Of a DNA stretch of 64,000 nucleotides, positions 24,760 through 36,800 are shown piece by piece. The DNA comes from Strongylocentrotus purpuratus (taxonomy: Eukaryota > Echinodermata > Echinoidea > Camarodonta > Strongylocentrotidae): contig NW_022145609.1 in the NCBI RefSeq assembly GCF_000002235.5, positions 39,738,630 through 39,802,629 on the forward strand. Reading direction: 5' to 3'. A program made the position numbers and the translations under genes. The notes under the pieces were generated by a model that made no database searches, was not told where the DNA came from, and was given only the letters and a program-made list of their open reading frames with translations. The first letter of the stretch is position 1; every line of letters starts with the position of its first letter.

Positions 24760-25500
24760 TGCTGCTGCGGTTTTTCCATGTCATATCTGAACTAGGCTTT
24801 AGAGTTAACTTAGATTGTGTACCATTTCCGACATAGAGATACATTGTAAAGATTTACAAGCACAAGACAGACTAGATAAAAGCAGGAGGACCAATCAAAA
24901 TCAGCATAATCATTTATTAAAGTAGATATTCATTGATTTTAAAAACTAACTTTGTTTATGTTATTGCAAAGTTGAAACTTTGATTTGACATGGATATCAA
25001 AATTCAATGCTTGGAAACATTCGAATAATGATTATTATAAATTACAAAACGCTTAAATGGCCCATGACATCGCAATACAAGTGTATTCCTGTAAGTGTGC
25101 AGCCCTGCATACATCTCATATTTTGATATGTTAACTTCTGAATTTGTTTCATAAATTTGTAAATATTTTTTGAAATATTTGCTTTTCAAACTTGCTAAAC
25201 TCCACCCCCAAAACCTCCAGATCTTATTCTTCTTGTGACATCATATGTCAGTCATCAATTAGCTAACTTGAGAAAGTGGCATGTAACCACCGGTTACAAT
25301 ACCACAAGCAATAGCAACATATAAGTTGCTATGTCAGACATGTCAGACTGAACTAGTATTCTAGAATAGACAATGGTATGTCATTTCCCCAGCTTAGGAC
25401 ACGTTCAAATTAGAATTGCATGCTTCCATACATATGTACAATACATCACCATTGCCTTTGTCTTCCTGTTGATGCTACAGTATCAATAACATCTGAGAAT
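24760..25500. other. No feature recognised
   Basis: A/T-rich intergenic DNA with no credible coding frame or repeat signature. Confidence 0.5.
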
Positions 25501-25507
25501 GTATAAT

Positions 25508-26261
25508 CAGGGACTTGATAGAGAAGGACTGGAATCAAGCCGTTCTCCTTTGACCCCATGCTCCAAGTCCAAGCCGCCGAAAAGTTATGCGCTAATCTGC
25601 AACTGCTGACCAGGTGGTGAGATAAAAGAGCGCATGAATTTCAGGATTTAGAATTTCTACATCAGAAAATGGTATCACAGCAACTGTTCGCTGTCCCTTT
25701 CAATGTTTTCTCATCCATTGTTGAATGTGTAAAGAGTAGAACAAGCGAACACAAATTTGTGTAATTTCATCCTTTTTTTAACTTAAAAAATACAAAAAAC
25801 ACGCAAAAACACGCATTAGCAAACTTAATGTTATTAAAGATTGTAAATCATGGATCAAATAACAGGACATTAAAACATGCACAAATTAGCGCATTATCCT
25901 AAACTATTGAGTTTTTGTCAGGATGTAAATTTTCTTTTACCAACTCTGGCACACAAATTATAGGAAGGACGGAGTTCTAAATTTGGAAATGTGTTTGATG
26001 CACTATTCCCAATACAATCCCCATATAAAGTTTTTGATTTACACTGACATTTTGCCGGTAATTTAATATTTTGTAATAAATGTAAAACTGGTGCCCGGCT
26101 TCCGAAAGTCCCCGCAGTGGAAGCGCGATGTGGAGCGTGGAACTTCAAAGCCAAGTGGAATGTTACACATCCCATTGTTACGCTTTAGAACTCGCGAATG
26201 CGTTGAATAAATAACAAGAGTTTCGCCGGCTTGATTCCAGTTCTTCTCTATCAAGTCCCTG
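25508..26261. mobile_element. 754-bp hAT-like non-autonomous element
   Basis: The left end CAGGGACTTGATAGAGAAGG and the complementary right end CTTCTCTATCAAGTCCCTG extend to about 38 bp of inverted repeat (onward to GGAATCAAGCCG). Direct repeats GTATAAT flank it (25501-25507 and 26262-26268). CAG...CTG ends suit hAT although the visible duplication is 7 bp. The interior carries several GCGC-containing words and no coding frame of note. Confidence 0.78.
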
Positions 26262-26379
26262 GTATAATATTATCTAGATCTTTGGAATAAATCATTGTCA
26301 AAAATAATTCCATAAATTGAGGTAAAAAAAAATATTCCAACTATATGAGTGACAGTGTATATATATATATATATATATA

Positions 26380-26510
26380 TACAGAGTGAGTCAGAAAAAA
26401 TGTCCCACTTTTTAAAAGTTGTATCGTTTGGAGTAAGAATATTTGATCATTCATATTTTAAACGACACAACTTTTGAAAAGTGGGACATTTTTTTCTGAC
26501 TTACTCTGTG
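26380..26510. mobile_element. Palindromic Tc1/mariner-type MITE in a TA tract
   Basis: Inverted ends ACAGAGTGAGTCAGAAAAAA and TTTTTTCTGACTTACTCTGTG extend inward through TGTCCCACTTTT/AAAAGTGGGACA and AAGTTGT/ACAACTT, so nearly the whole 130 bases folds into one hairpin. It lies in a (TA)n run, the preferred target of the Tc1/mariner superfamily. Confidence 0.82.
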
Positions 26511-26559
26511 TATATATATTTATAATAAATTAATTAATTAAGAATAATCACCCTGGTTC

Positions 26560-26850
26560 TGTGCTCCCCTATCTCTTCTCTTATTTCTCTTTCATATTTA
26601 TATCACACACATGTACAGCGCGCACCCTTGTATGACTGCTTGCCTATAATAAACACTTCGCACATTCACCAACACCATACACACATAATTTGTCTCCATC
26701 GCTTCGAGTTGGCTCTCCCTCCCCCTCTTTATGTCTGTCGATCTCTATTAGTCCCCTCTTCCTCTCTCTCTCTATATCGACTACTCATCTGTCTGTCTCT
26801 CTCTCTCTCTCCCTTCACGTCTTAGCCCCCCCCCCCTCCCCCTCTACATT
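26560..26850. repeat. C/T-rich low-complexity tract
   Basis: CTCTCT and CCCCTC runs; overlapping frames here are compositional only. Confidence 0.8.
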
Positions 26851-27253
26851 CCAATCTAATAATAAGCATATTTTTGTTAGCTTAACATTAAAATTTCCTA
26901 TTCTTTTTTTTTTATTAATCTTAATGTATTTGATATCATCTGAACATATAGACCTTTCAGTGCAACCCTGCAAGTTGTATTCATGCATTTTAGTATAATT
27001 CCATATTCCTCAAAAGCGTTTTCATTTTATGTTTTTAAAGATAAACTTGAGTTCTGGTAAAAAAATAAAATGAATTCTCACAGAATCTAACGAAACTTAC
27101 ACTGAATGTTCAAGAATACAAATAAATGTCATGTGCCAAACAATTTTGGAAGAAAATGTATACTGGCTGAGTAATGAGCATAGAAAGATAAGGAAATCAG
27201 GGTAGTACTAGCCCCGACACCATGTGTGTTGTCCCATATACGTCTTTCTGTGT

Positions 27254-27430
27254 AAGTGATTGTTACTTTACCAAGACTCTGCCAAATTTATGATGATTTT
27301 GATGACTCCAGAACCCTGCATTACACACCATTACTTACATGCTATATGATCAACTTTTCTGATCCATTCCACACCTTTTCTTTCACAATGCAATCGCATG
27401 ACCAGAACTCAAGTTTATCTTTAATTGCCA
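27254..27430. repeat. Dispersed repeat, inverted relative to 31270-31440
   Basis: TTACCAAGACTCTGCCAAATTT ... TGATGACTCCAGAACCCTGCA ... CACAATGCAATCGCATGACCAG is recovered as reverse complement at 31270-31440 with about one change in eight bases. AAACTTGAGTTCTGGT also recurs near 27045, so the family has more fragments. Class unknown. Confidence 0.72.
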
Positions 27431-27739
27431 GTCGCAATGAAGGAATTTCAAGTGCGATTCCATTTTATATTGGACATTGCTTGCTACGTTGATATTCTCC
27501 TACACAGGAATAAAAATACAGAAAGCTCAGAAATTGTTTTCACCTTCACCAGCACTCGCCCTTCTCTTCAAAAAAATAAATCATTTTGCAACAAAAGATA
27601 CAAAGTTGCCATATCTAGCAGGATTTCTCCTGACAAAAAATAAATATAGAACAAGAGATACATTTCCAATCAGGTTAAAGAAGGATCAAGTCAATATACA
27701 CCAACAATTTAAATATATTGTACAGGACTTCACTTTAGA

Positions 27740-27992
27740 CTCGCCCTCCTTTACTTCAATAGGTATAGTATGTTTTTTGTTCTGTCCTTTTGATCTTGTT
27801 ATTTTTTTCCTGTATGTGTGTTAGGGGTAGGCTTTCATATAAGGAATCCTTCCTCTCTGCCTATCCCAAATGCTCTCATAAATTGCCATTATTTGTTATC
27901 AGTATCTTGTTTTTTGAACATTCCATTCTGTATTTGTATGTTTTAAATGTTTTTATGAAGAGTGTTGAATAAACTTTGAATTGAATTGAACT
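27740..27992 (+). mobile_element. LINE 3'-UTR fragment with (TTGAA)n tail
   Basis: The region ends GAATAAACTTTGAATTGAATTGAA, the short tandem tail used by L2/CR1-like elements. Upstream is T-rich 3' UTR-like DNA with no coding remnant. Confidence 0.5.
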
Positions 27993-28529
27993 TACATGAG
28001 TGTGCACTCTCTCAGTTAACAACGATGATCATGTTAACAAAAACTCAAAGTAAAACTTGAGTTTCAATTTTGAAAAAATTTATTTTGCATATCAAAAATA
28101 CAAAATATAAAAACATGCAATACGACAGAAATACACATTATTTTTTTCTTCATGACTGTCACTGGCACGTTCTTTCAGAAAATAAATATCACACACACAT
28201 GACTTCCATAAAAAGTGATAAACATAAATATATCAATTACATTTCAATGTCAGTGATTTTTTTTTTTAGCAGGTCATTTAATCTTTGAATACATATACAT
28301 GTAGCACCAATGAATTTGTTTTACTAAGTAAAAAAAATGTAGGAAATTTATAAAAAATAACACAAAGAGGGGTGAGATTCAAAATTAATTTAAAAATGAG
28401 ATTCTGGTCATGGTCTTTTTCATGAATGGATTAAATATCTGTCAAAAATGTGCTGAGCACAACAAGATACTTGGTCAATGAGAAAATCATATTCATATGT
28501 TATTTTCCAAAAATGAGATGAAACTAATC

Positions 28530-28740
28530 ACATAATAATAATAATAATAATAATAATAGTGGGTTCTTGTATAGCGCTCTTGTCAGTCAGATTTGACCCT
28601 CCTGGCGCTCCCGATTATTACCCTGGCTTTAGCACGGCTGCCATACGGCGCTCTAGCATTTCAAGAATAAATTCCTACTAGGTACCCATTTACTTCACCT
28701 GGGTGGTGGTGGCAAATGAATATTATCTCAATTAGTAGTA
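28530..28740 (-). mobile_element. SINE family 2, truncated copy
   Basis: The (ATA)n tail at 28532-28557, then TGTATAGCGCTC, a CCTGGCTTTAGC block and CCATTTACTTCACCTGGGTG match the body of the full copy at 38839-39118 in reverse. The tRNA-like head is missing. Confidence 0.72.
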
Positions 28741-29280
28741 CAAGGAACATCAGTCATTACGGGCTAACGGCAATCAATAAATTATTAATAGCAGTGACAC
28801 ACGTTCAGAATGTGGCAGATTTTTTAAAACTCATCACCAAGCGAGATTTTGGCAGGCAAGTAGCTAATTACGAGCTTCAGTAATCCCATTCATAGTCTAT
28901 GTTGTTAATGTTTTCAATAATATTACTCTGAATCAACAGAGTGTTCCTTCGGCAGGCATACATCTTATAGCTGCAATCATCCCATACAGTTTCTCATTTC
29001 CTGATTACCAAAGAGCAACGGACTGAAATCTATTGAAGAGTTTCACAGGTGTTTGATGGTCTCCAATGGCAAAGTGACTCTGTACCAGGCATACAAGACC
29101 AATTAATGGCAAGTGCTTTACTCTTATTGTTGCAGCATCAGATTTGAATTAGTACAAGAGGTTCACAAGTTTTTAATGATCAGCAGTGTCACTCTAGTGA
29201 GACTTTATTTCATCACAGCTAATGTCCACTAATCGTAGGCACAAGATAACATTGCACTGTTTCCCAAGTTTTGATGAGCT
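28741..29280. other. No feature recognised
   Basis: Unique-looking A/T-rich DNA downstream of the PIF1 gene end; no gene seen. Confidence 0.45.
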
Positions 29281-29281
29281 G

Positions 29282-29456
29282 CACCAACAAAGAAATACAG
29301 AGAACCCTGCTGTAGCAACCACCTGGTTAGAAAGACCACATCTCCTGAGATTGGTTCTAATTGGCACCTGTACATAAAGACCACCTACCTATAGGGACCA
29401 CTTTTCTTGACTCCCTTGAGCAGTCTTTATATACGGGCATCATTGTACTGTATCAG
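29282..29456. mobile_element. MITE of the ACCTGTCTAC family, diverged copy
   Basis: Repeated GACCAC motifs, ACCACCTGGTTAGAAAGACCAC at one side and CTTTATATACGGGC ... TGTACTGTATC at the other match the layout of the related copies near 37810, 53752 and 56905. Old copy; boundaries approximate. Confidence 0.5.
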
Positions 29457-29621
29457 GCCTAGTAGAGGTACACAGGAGCGTCAATACTCTGGCCCAAAGC
29501 TTTCTCTCTCCTGCTGATCGATTGTCATAGTATCAGATCAAGGTCTACTGCGATTGAAAATCTAGCAGACCCACTGTCTATTACAAACGTAGATGGACAA
29601 GTAATAGCTTCAATAGTCCCA

Positions 29622-30807
29622 TCATGAATAGTTTTCTTTGTCCTCTGTACCGTATCGTCGGATGGAAGTCTGCTGCAAGTGCCTCTGCTCTTTCCGCAGC
29701 TGGACGTAGAACCGGATCACGTCTGGATGCGCCCTGACGCAGCTCCCGTCAAAGTCCAGGACCCGGAGCCCCTGCAAGCTGGTAGCCCTGGAGAGGGCGA
29801 CGTACGCCTGGCCGCACTCAAAGACACGGGAGAGGGAGATCTCTACACAGTCCAGAGACATGCCCTGACAAAATGATTGGGAAAAAGGTGATGGATTTCA
29901 ATCTTTGTAAATCCTGTCCCTTCAAATGTTTTAAAGAGCAATCCAATTTTTTAAAGAGTTCATTTTTATGAAAACAGACAAATCTGAGAAACAGAATAGT
30001 GGACAAATAATCAGAGCGTTATGAATTTTTGAAATATGAGCTCACTAAACCTACAAGAATCTCAAATTGGCAATTCGTTTATTGAATTGTGACGTAGACA
30101 TGGACAACTCTCCTGTTTGCGAGTGAACAAAAGTATCATTAATTACTATTTTTTTTAAGTGCCTTCTCCCATAGGGCATTACTTAAAATGTATAATTACA
30201 AGTAAATGCATAATACTGAGCCAAGCAAGATGCTAATTTGAATACCAGTACTGACTTAAGTCATCTACTGAACTAAATACGGCCCCGAGATGTGCATTTG
30301 ACCAAGTGAAGATGGAACTAAATGGCAGATAATCTGCTAGATGTACAATGGGTAAAGGAAAAAAATAAGAACTGGGGGGAGGGGGGGGGGTTCACAAAAC
30401 TTGACATCAGTGACAAAACAGTTTTTGTTATAAGCTAGTGAAATACTTGCTTCTGATTGGTCATCAGCAGAATTAAACAATCTTTAATCAATCCTTAAAC
30501 AATAGACAAAGGGGATTAAGCTTAAATGCGACTGGATGAGATGGGGAAAGGACAATTGTCATCGGACCAAATGACAATTTAACTATTAACATTGAGGGCT
30601 TACCTGACTTTTGTGGATGGAGATGGCCCAGGCTAGCTTGAGAGGGAGCTGCCTCCTGGTGAGGATCAGAGATTGACCGATGCACATGGACCAGCGCTCC
30701 GGTCTTATCACCTCCTCTAGACCAGACATGAACCGCACCTTGGGGTTACCTATGTGGGACGAGAGGGGTGGGGAGTGTGAAGGGGAGATAAGAGAGAGAG
30801 AGAGAGG

Positions 30808-30849
<42 letters not shown>

Positions 30850-33786
30850 ACATACATCAAAAGAGATAGAAAGATATAAAAGATAGAAAGAGAAAAGTGA
30901 TAGAGATCTCATTCGTTATAACAACAGAAAAGGTAATGTATTTCTCAAATCTGTGTCTATTCAACTCTGTACTCTGTACAAAATACTGAGAACAATGAAA
31001 ATGAGAGATGACAAACTAAGGTAAAAGCCTGAAAAAAGACACCCATGGAATGAATATTTGTTATCAGAAAACAAACTACAAGTTTCACTTGGGTGTCTCA
31101 GTGCGACTATTTTTACCCTCTGTCCTAATTAAGTTGATAATGCTTTTGTGGAATCCTTGTATGGTGTTTTATATGATTGAAAGCAATTGTGCAGGTTGAA
31201 ATATATAATTTCACATGCTTAATATTCTTCTCAGGAAAGAATTTTCCATGACATTTATGTACTATCTTTCCTAATGCTTTAAAGATGAAGTTGAGTTCTG
31301 GTCATGGATTGCATTGTGAAAGCATCGGTGTGGAATCGACCAGAAAAGGTTGATCATCTAGCATATAAGAATTTGTGTGTATTGCAAGGTTCTGGAATCA
31401 TCAAAATGATAAGAAATTTGGCCAAGTCTTGGTAAGTTACAAACACTGTACACAGAAAAATGTACATGGGAGTGCACGAACATGTGGCGTAAAAATCCTA
31501 CCCCTCCCCCCCCCCCCCCCGAGTTTTAGGATGTTACATGACATATTTCGAATATGAAGGCATTTGAAGAGCCATGGTTTTCAGGGAACATGTCTTATAT
31601 GATGTTCTTCCACACTTGCATAAGAATGATAATGCTCACAAATTATTTTCCACCTCTTCCCAGAACTCCACCTTCTCTTTAAGTCTTAGCACCAAGATTG
31701 ATATGCACTGGCAAGAACACTGGGTATATTACAAATTTTGCTGTAGCTGGTATAAACAAAAGGTTTGACTTGCCCACAAGATCTCAAAATGCACTATACT
31801 TTCAAATCACACAAGAAAAACAAGAATAAGTAGCTTTCATTTACCTTTCATCCCTGATTCGAAGCCGGTGACCACTCCCCTTGCTCCATTCACTAGACCT
31901 TTATGTACATCCAGATTCTTGGCTAGCATAACCTGTGAGGAGGATATTCATAATAATAATTTCATTTCATTTCATTTATTTTATTTTCATATTTCTCATG
32001 TTACATATACATTTCAAATAGGGTAAAGTACAAATTGTTTTTTTCCAATAATACATAATAAATAACAAAGAGAAGTGGTCAGTATGGAGTACTGATTTAA
32101 CTAAGAGAAATATAATAATAATTAAAGTAAAATTCAGATAGCACTTGATTCTTATGTTTCTTAGCCTTGTACTTGGCATTACCAGAGCGGCCCTGATAAG
32201 GCGCCCTGGCATTCTAGGAATTTCTTCCTACCGAGTACCCATTTACATCACATGGGTGGAGAGTGGCAAATGCAGATTAATGTCTCATTAAAAGACACTA
32301 GTGCCAAAGTGCAAATCGAATTGGGAACCATGGGATCCACAGTCTGATGACCTATCTACTAAACCGCGATACCTGTATCAGTCTTCTTCTTAATGATTAG
32401 ACATATTACACAATGCATTTAGAGATTAATTTTTCAGGGCCTGTCTTATAAAGTATCAATTGCAAATATGTACATAAAAGGTAGGTGACTGTAAACTTGC
32501 TATCGATTTGGATCAATCGCAACTCTTTATAAGATGGGTTCTGGAACTGACTGAAAATAAATTCTCACAAAATCAAACTACACATACACTGCATGGTAAA
32601 ACTAAAACTATCAATGTCTGCAAAATGACTTTAGTAGGAAATGTAAAATAATGCACCACAGGTGAATTAATGTACGAGCAAAGAAAGACAAGTATATTGA
32701 GCTAAAGAAGTCCAGAGTGCACAGCATGCAGCATTATAAGAGTTGTGCTTTTCAGTGAATTTAATTTAAAGAAACTCTCATCAGTTCTTGGACTTTCTAA
32801 AAATGTAGCAAATTCTGTTCATTCTCATCACTACGTATAAATTAGACTTAGTTACAAGTACTGCCGTGTCGTATAAAGTTTGAGAGGGTCATGAAACAGG
32901 TGTCACTCGTTTCTTATTATCTCTTTCAGAATAAACATATGACAGTAGAAAGGATATGTCAAGCTGCACAGGAATATCTGAATGATATTGTCCTCATGTA
33001 TTTTTTTTAAAAAGCTTATTGCAAAAATTTAATGTATGATTTCATGAGAGATGAACTTAGCCCCTAAACAACATCTTCAGCATATCCTTAACCTGAACCA
33101 ACACTCGTTTTGAAATTAAAATATTAACATATCAAAACACACCAACAAAAATGAAGAACACACTGTACCTGTGCACCAATCTTGAGGTCAATCCTTTGCC
33201 TGACCGGACATTGACTGTTGGTCTGTTTAACAAGTGAAGGGTCACTGTCCATCGCTTCAAACACCCTCACATCGCCTATAAAGGAGCAACAAGATAATAC
33301 CATGCATAATCATACTCTCAACTCATCCTGTATCATCGCAATTGCTCCAAAACCAGTTAATCTTCAGAAATATCTGGTTGGTTTTGGGTAATTTTTAGAG
33401 AATAATCCTTTAAAAATGTCATGAATCTTAAATTATTAGCACCATCTGGCATGGTATTTTTACAGTTTTACCCGCAAACTCCTTAGAAAGTAAAGAAATT
33501 CCACAGATTCAATAAAAATTGCATGAAGCTTTAAACACTGACTATTGTGCTTTTTAATGTCTCATTGCAAGTGTTGTAGATATAATACCAGAGTGGAATA
33601 GAAATATAACTGCTCTAAAATCTATGTAACACAAATGGTTAACTGAAACATGAAAATTAAAACAGTTTTGGAAACAGGATAGTTTGTTTTCCAGTAATTC
33701 ACATACCGTATTTGCCGGCGTAAAGGCCGCAGTATTTTTGGAAGAGAAAATATCAAAAGGTCAGGGTGCGGCCTATGCGACGAAAG

Positions 33787-33823
<37 letters not shown>

Positions 33824-36800
33824 GTCAAAACCACCACGAATTTGCACATATGGGACTAGATCTTCGAACGGTACAATAACTACACATTTCCACACATCTT
33901 ACCAACAATTTTATCTTGCATTGTTGACATGAAGACGAAAATTAACTTCCAAAAACAACATCTGCCGATAGATCTTGATCTAAGTTCGTGCCAATGCATT
34001 GCAAAAGTAAAAGAAGGGCCCGTTTAACGGAGCCGCCGCGAAGTATCCAACACGCAGAGTCGCTATTTTGAATCCATTTCAATACACAAGAGAGAGGCGC
34101 AATGTATACATCACAAAAAACTACATAAGCTAGCATCAGTGCGTGATGGCCGAGCGGTCTATGGCGGTGATTTTCGTCAAATCAATATTTGTATGCAAGA
34201 GATCAAATCCCGACTTTGACAATTTTTTTTTTTAAACGTCAAAATCGGGGGTGCGGCCTATTCGGCGGTGCGGCCTTATCACCGGCAAATACGGTATTAG
34301 AAAACTCAAATGCTCTAAGTATCCTTTTGATGGCTGAGGAAGTAGGTGTGATTAATTGTTTTTATGATAAAGGAGGTGCATGGATTGTGTTCGACGTATA
34401 AATCAAAAGGTTACCTTCACATCAATTTATGTGCAATTTTTTATCTCAACCCTGGTATTTGTAAATGAGAGACTTGAGGGAGTATAACAAGTCCATTGTA
34501 AATTTAATAGGCCTGCATCATCCAATTATCACTTAGTGTCTTATCTTTAACCCTTACTGTACTGGGCTATTTTGAGCACCCTCTGACTGGGGGTGGGACC
34601 TGGGAGGCCCCCCCTATGATCTCGGTCGTCGAAATGTCCGATAAACACGAAAATTTGCATACTTGTAGATATTTACGTAAGGAACAAGATGGTATAATTA
34701 GTTTTTTCCTAATATGCAAATTTTTGTCATTATAGCTTAATTAATTATGCAAAATGCTAATTTTATGCATTTTACAGAAAACTCTACATATTTGTCCATA
34801 TACTTGTGAAGAATCTTGAAAATGTATTGAATAAATGTTTCCTCCATCTCAAATTCATGAGGTTTCATTATTTTTATGATATTTAAAAATGCATAGGTTA
34901 ATTTGCATAAATTATGAATACGCAAATTACGCATTCATGAATATCAAATCTGGAACTATATTTAGGGAACTAGAATCATTACAAAAATTGTCAGACTCCA
35001 CTTTTTGAATGTTGAAACTCATTATTCATATGAAACTTCTTTTCTAACACAAAATAGTTATTTCATGTAATTAATAATGATAATTTATGCAAATTTGATG
35101 CGATTTTCAAATTATTATTTTCTTATGCATTTTATTGTTTTTTTATTTCTTATTATATCTATTGTTTTATTTCTAATGTATTCTTTTGTCCTAGAATACA
35201 TCAAGTTACTCTGAGAAACATATAAAAGCAATTTGATATCCATTCATATCTTCACATTTCTGCTTGTACATGAATATATGCAATAATAGCCCTTTTTTGA
35301 TGACATGCGCATACTAATTGTTATGTAACACCTTACAGGTATCTCCGATTTTGACGAAAATGGTATCAAAATGTGCGCAAGACTTGAGGGAAAAAAGTCA
35401 TGAAACGACAATTCAAAATTCCAACAATTGCGGCGCGATCTCCGAAAATGTCGAGGGGTGGGGGGCCTCCCAGGCCCCCCCCCCCCCCAGTACAGTAAGG
35501 GTTAAAGGGAGTGTAGCTTGGCAAATACTGGTTAACGCCATCTACGTCTTCTTTTGGACAACTCCACGTAAACGAATGGACTTGATTATAGGAAGTCAGC
35601 GACTTAATCTCTACATGGTCAGCATGCACTAGCGTTCGCAAAACGGACCGGAGTTCTCCTTGCGGTCGTGTTGTCTGTAGTCGTACTATACCCGATTGGC
35701 CCCGAGTCAGGCCACGGGAAAGTCACGTAGTCTCGTCAGGCTGCACTCCCTTTAAGTCAACTGAAGAGGTCAGAGAGGATGAAGCTCAGTTTAACTAACC
35801 TATGAGTTTGTTGAGGTGAACATTGTTGAGTTGGTCTACGTCTTCCTTGTGAGTACACAACCTGGTAGCATGAATGCCTTCTGTGTCCACGCAGTGCTTG
35901 GCTGTACCTGTCAAACAGTCAGTAACTTCAGCAGAACAACTGCATCAAATGTGAACAGAATAAATGGAAATTATACATCACCTGTTCTCATACAGCAATT
36001 TCAGATTCTACAAGCATGTTTAAAGTAATCAAGGTTTTCATCAGAACTGTCGTTTGGCAATGTCCCAATCTCCTGAACAAAGTTTCTCAAATTGGCTGGG
36101 TGAAATGCAAACAGAATAAATGGAAATCCTACATATGCTATTCTTATACAGCAATTTCAGATTATACAAGCATGTTTGTAGTAATCAAGGTTTACACCAG
36201 AACTCTCACTTGGCAATGTCCTAATCTACTGTACACAAATTGCACAACTGGTGGGGGGAGGGGGGGGGGGGGATATAACAATAATTAAACATTTTCAGCC
36301 TAAATAATGATTATCAATAAGGATAATAAAATCATTTGCCCAGGTAGCTAGTCTCATTAGGCTTTAACTCCTTACTTCTGAATATATGTTGGCAAAATTG
36401 CTGTCATAATTTTGAAGATGTATGCAAATTCCTGACAATCGGTCACTCCAAGGCTGAGATCTTAACCCTTACTGTACTGGGGGGGGGGGGGGGGGGGGGG
36501 GGGGGCCTGGGAGGCCCCCCCCTCGACATTTTCGGAGATCGCGCCGCAACCGCTTGGAATTTTGAATTGCCGTTTCATGACTTTTTTCCCTCAAGTCTTG
36601 CGCACATTTTGATACCATTTTCGTCAAAATCGGATATACATGTAAGGTGTTACATAACAATTAGTATGCGCATGTCAATAAAAAAAGTGCTATAATTGCA
36701 TATATTCATGTACAAGCAGAAATGTGAAGATATGAATTGATATGAAATTGCCTTTATATGTTTCTCAGAGTAACTTGATGTATTCCAGAACAAAAGAATA

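Noticed and set aside
36016-36110. Extra PIF1 exon in minus orientation (frame with PNDSSDEN-like sequence)
   Set aside because: The true exon 35939-35800 already supplies the missing segment in phase ([11 protein letters not shown]...); this stretch is part of a 155-bp intronic duplication.
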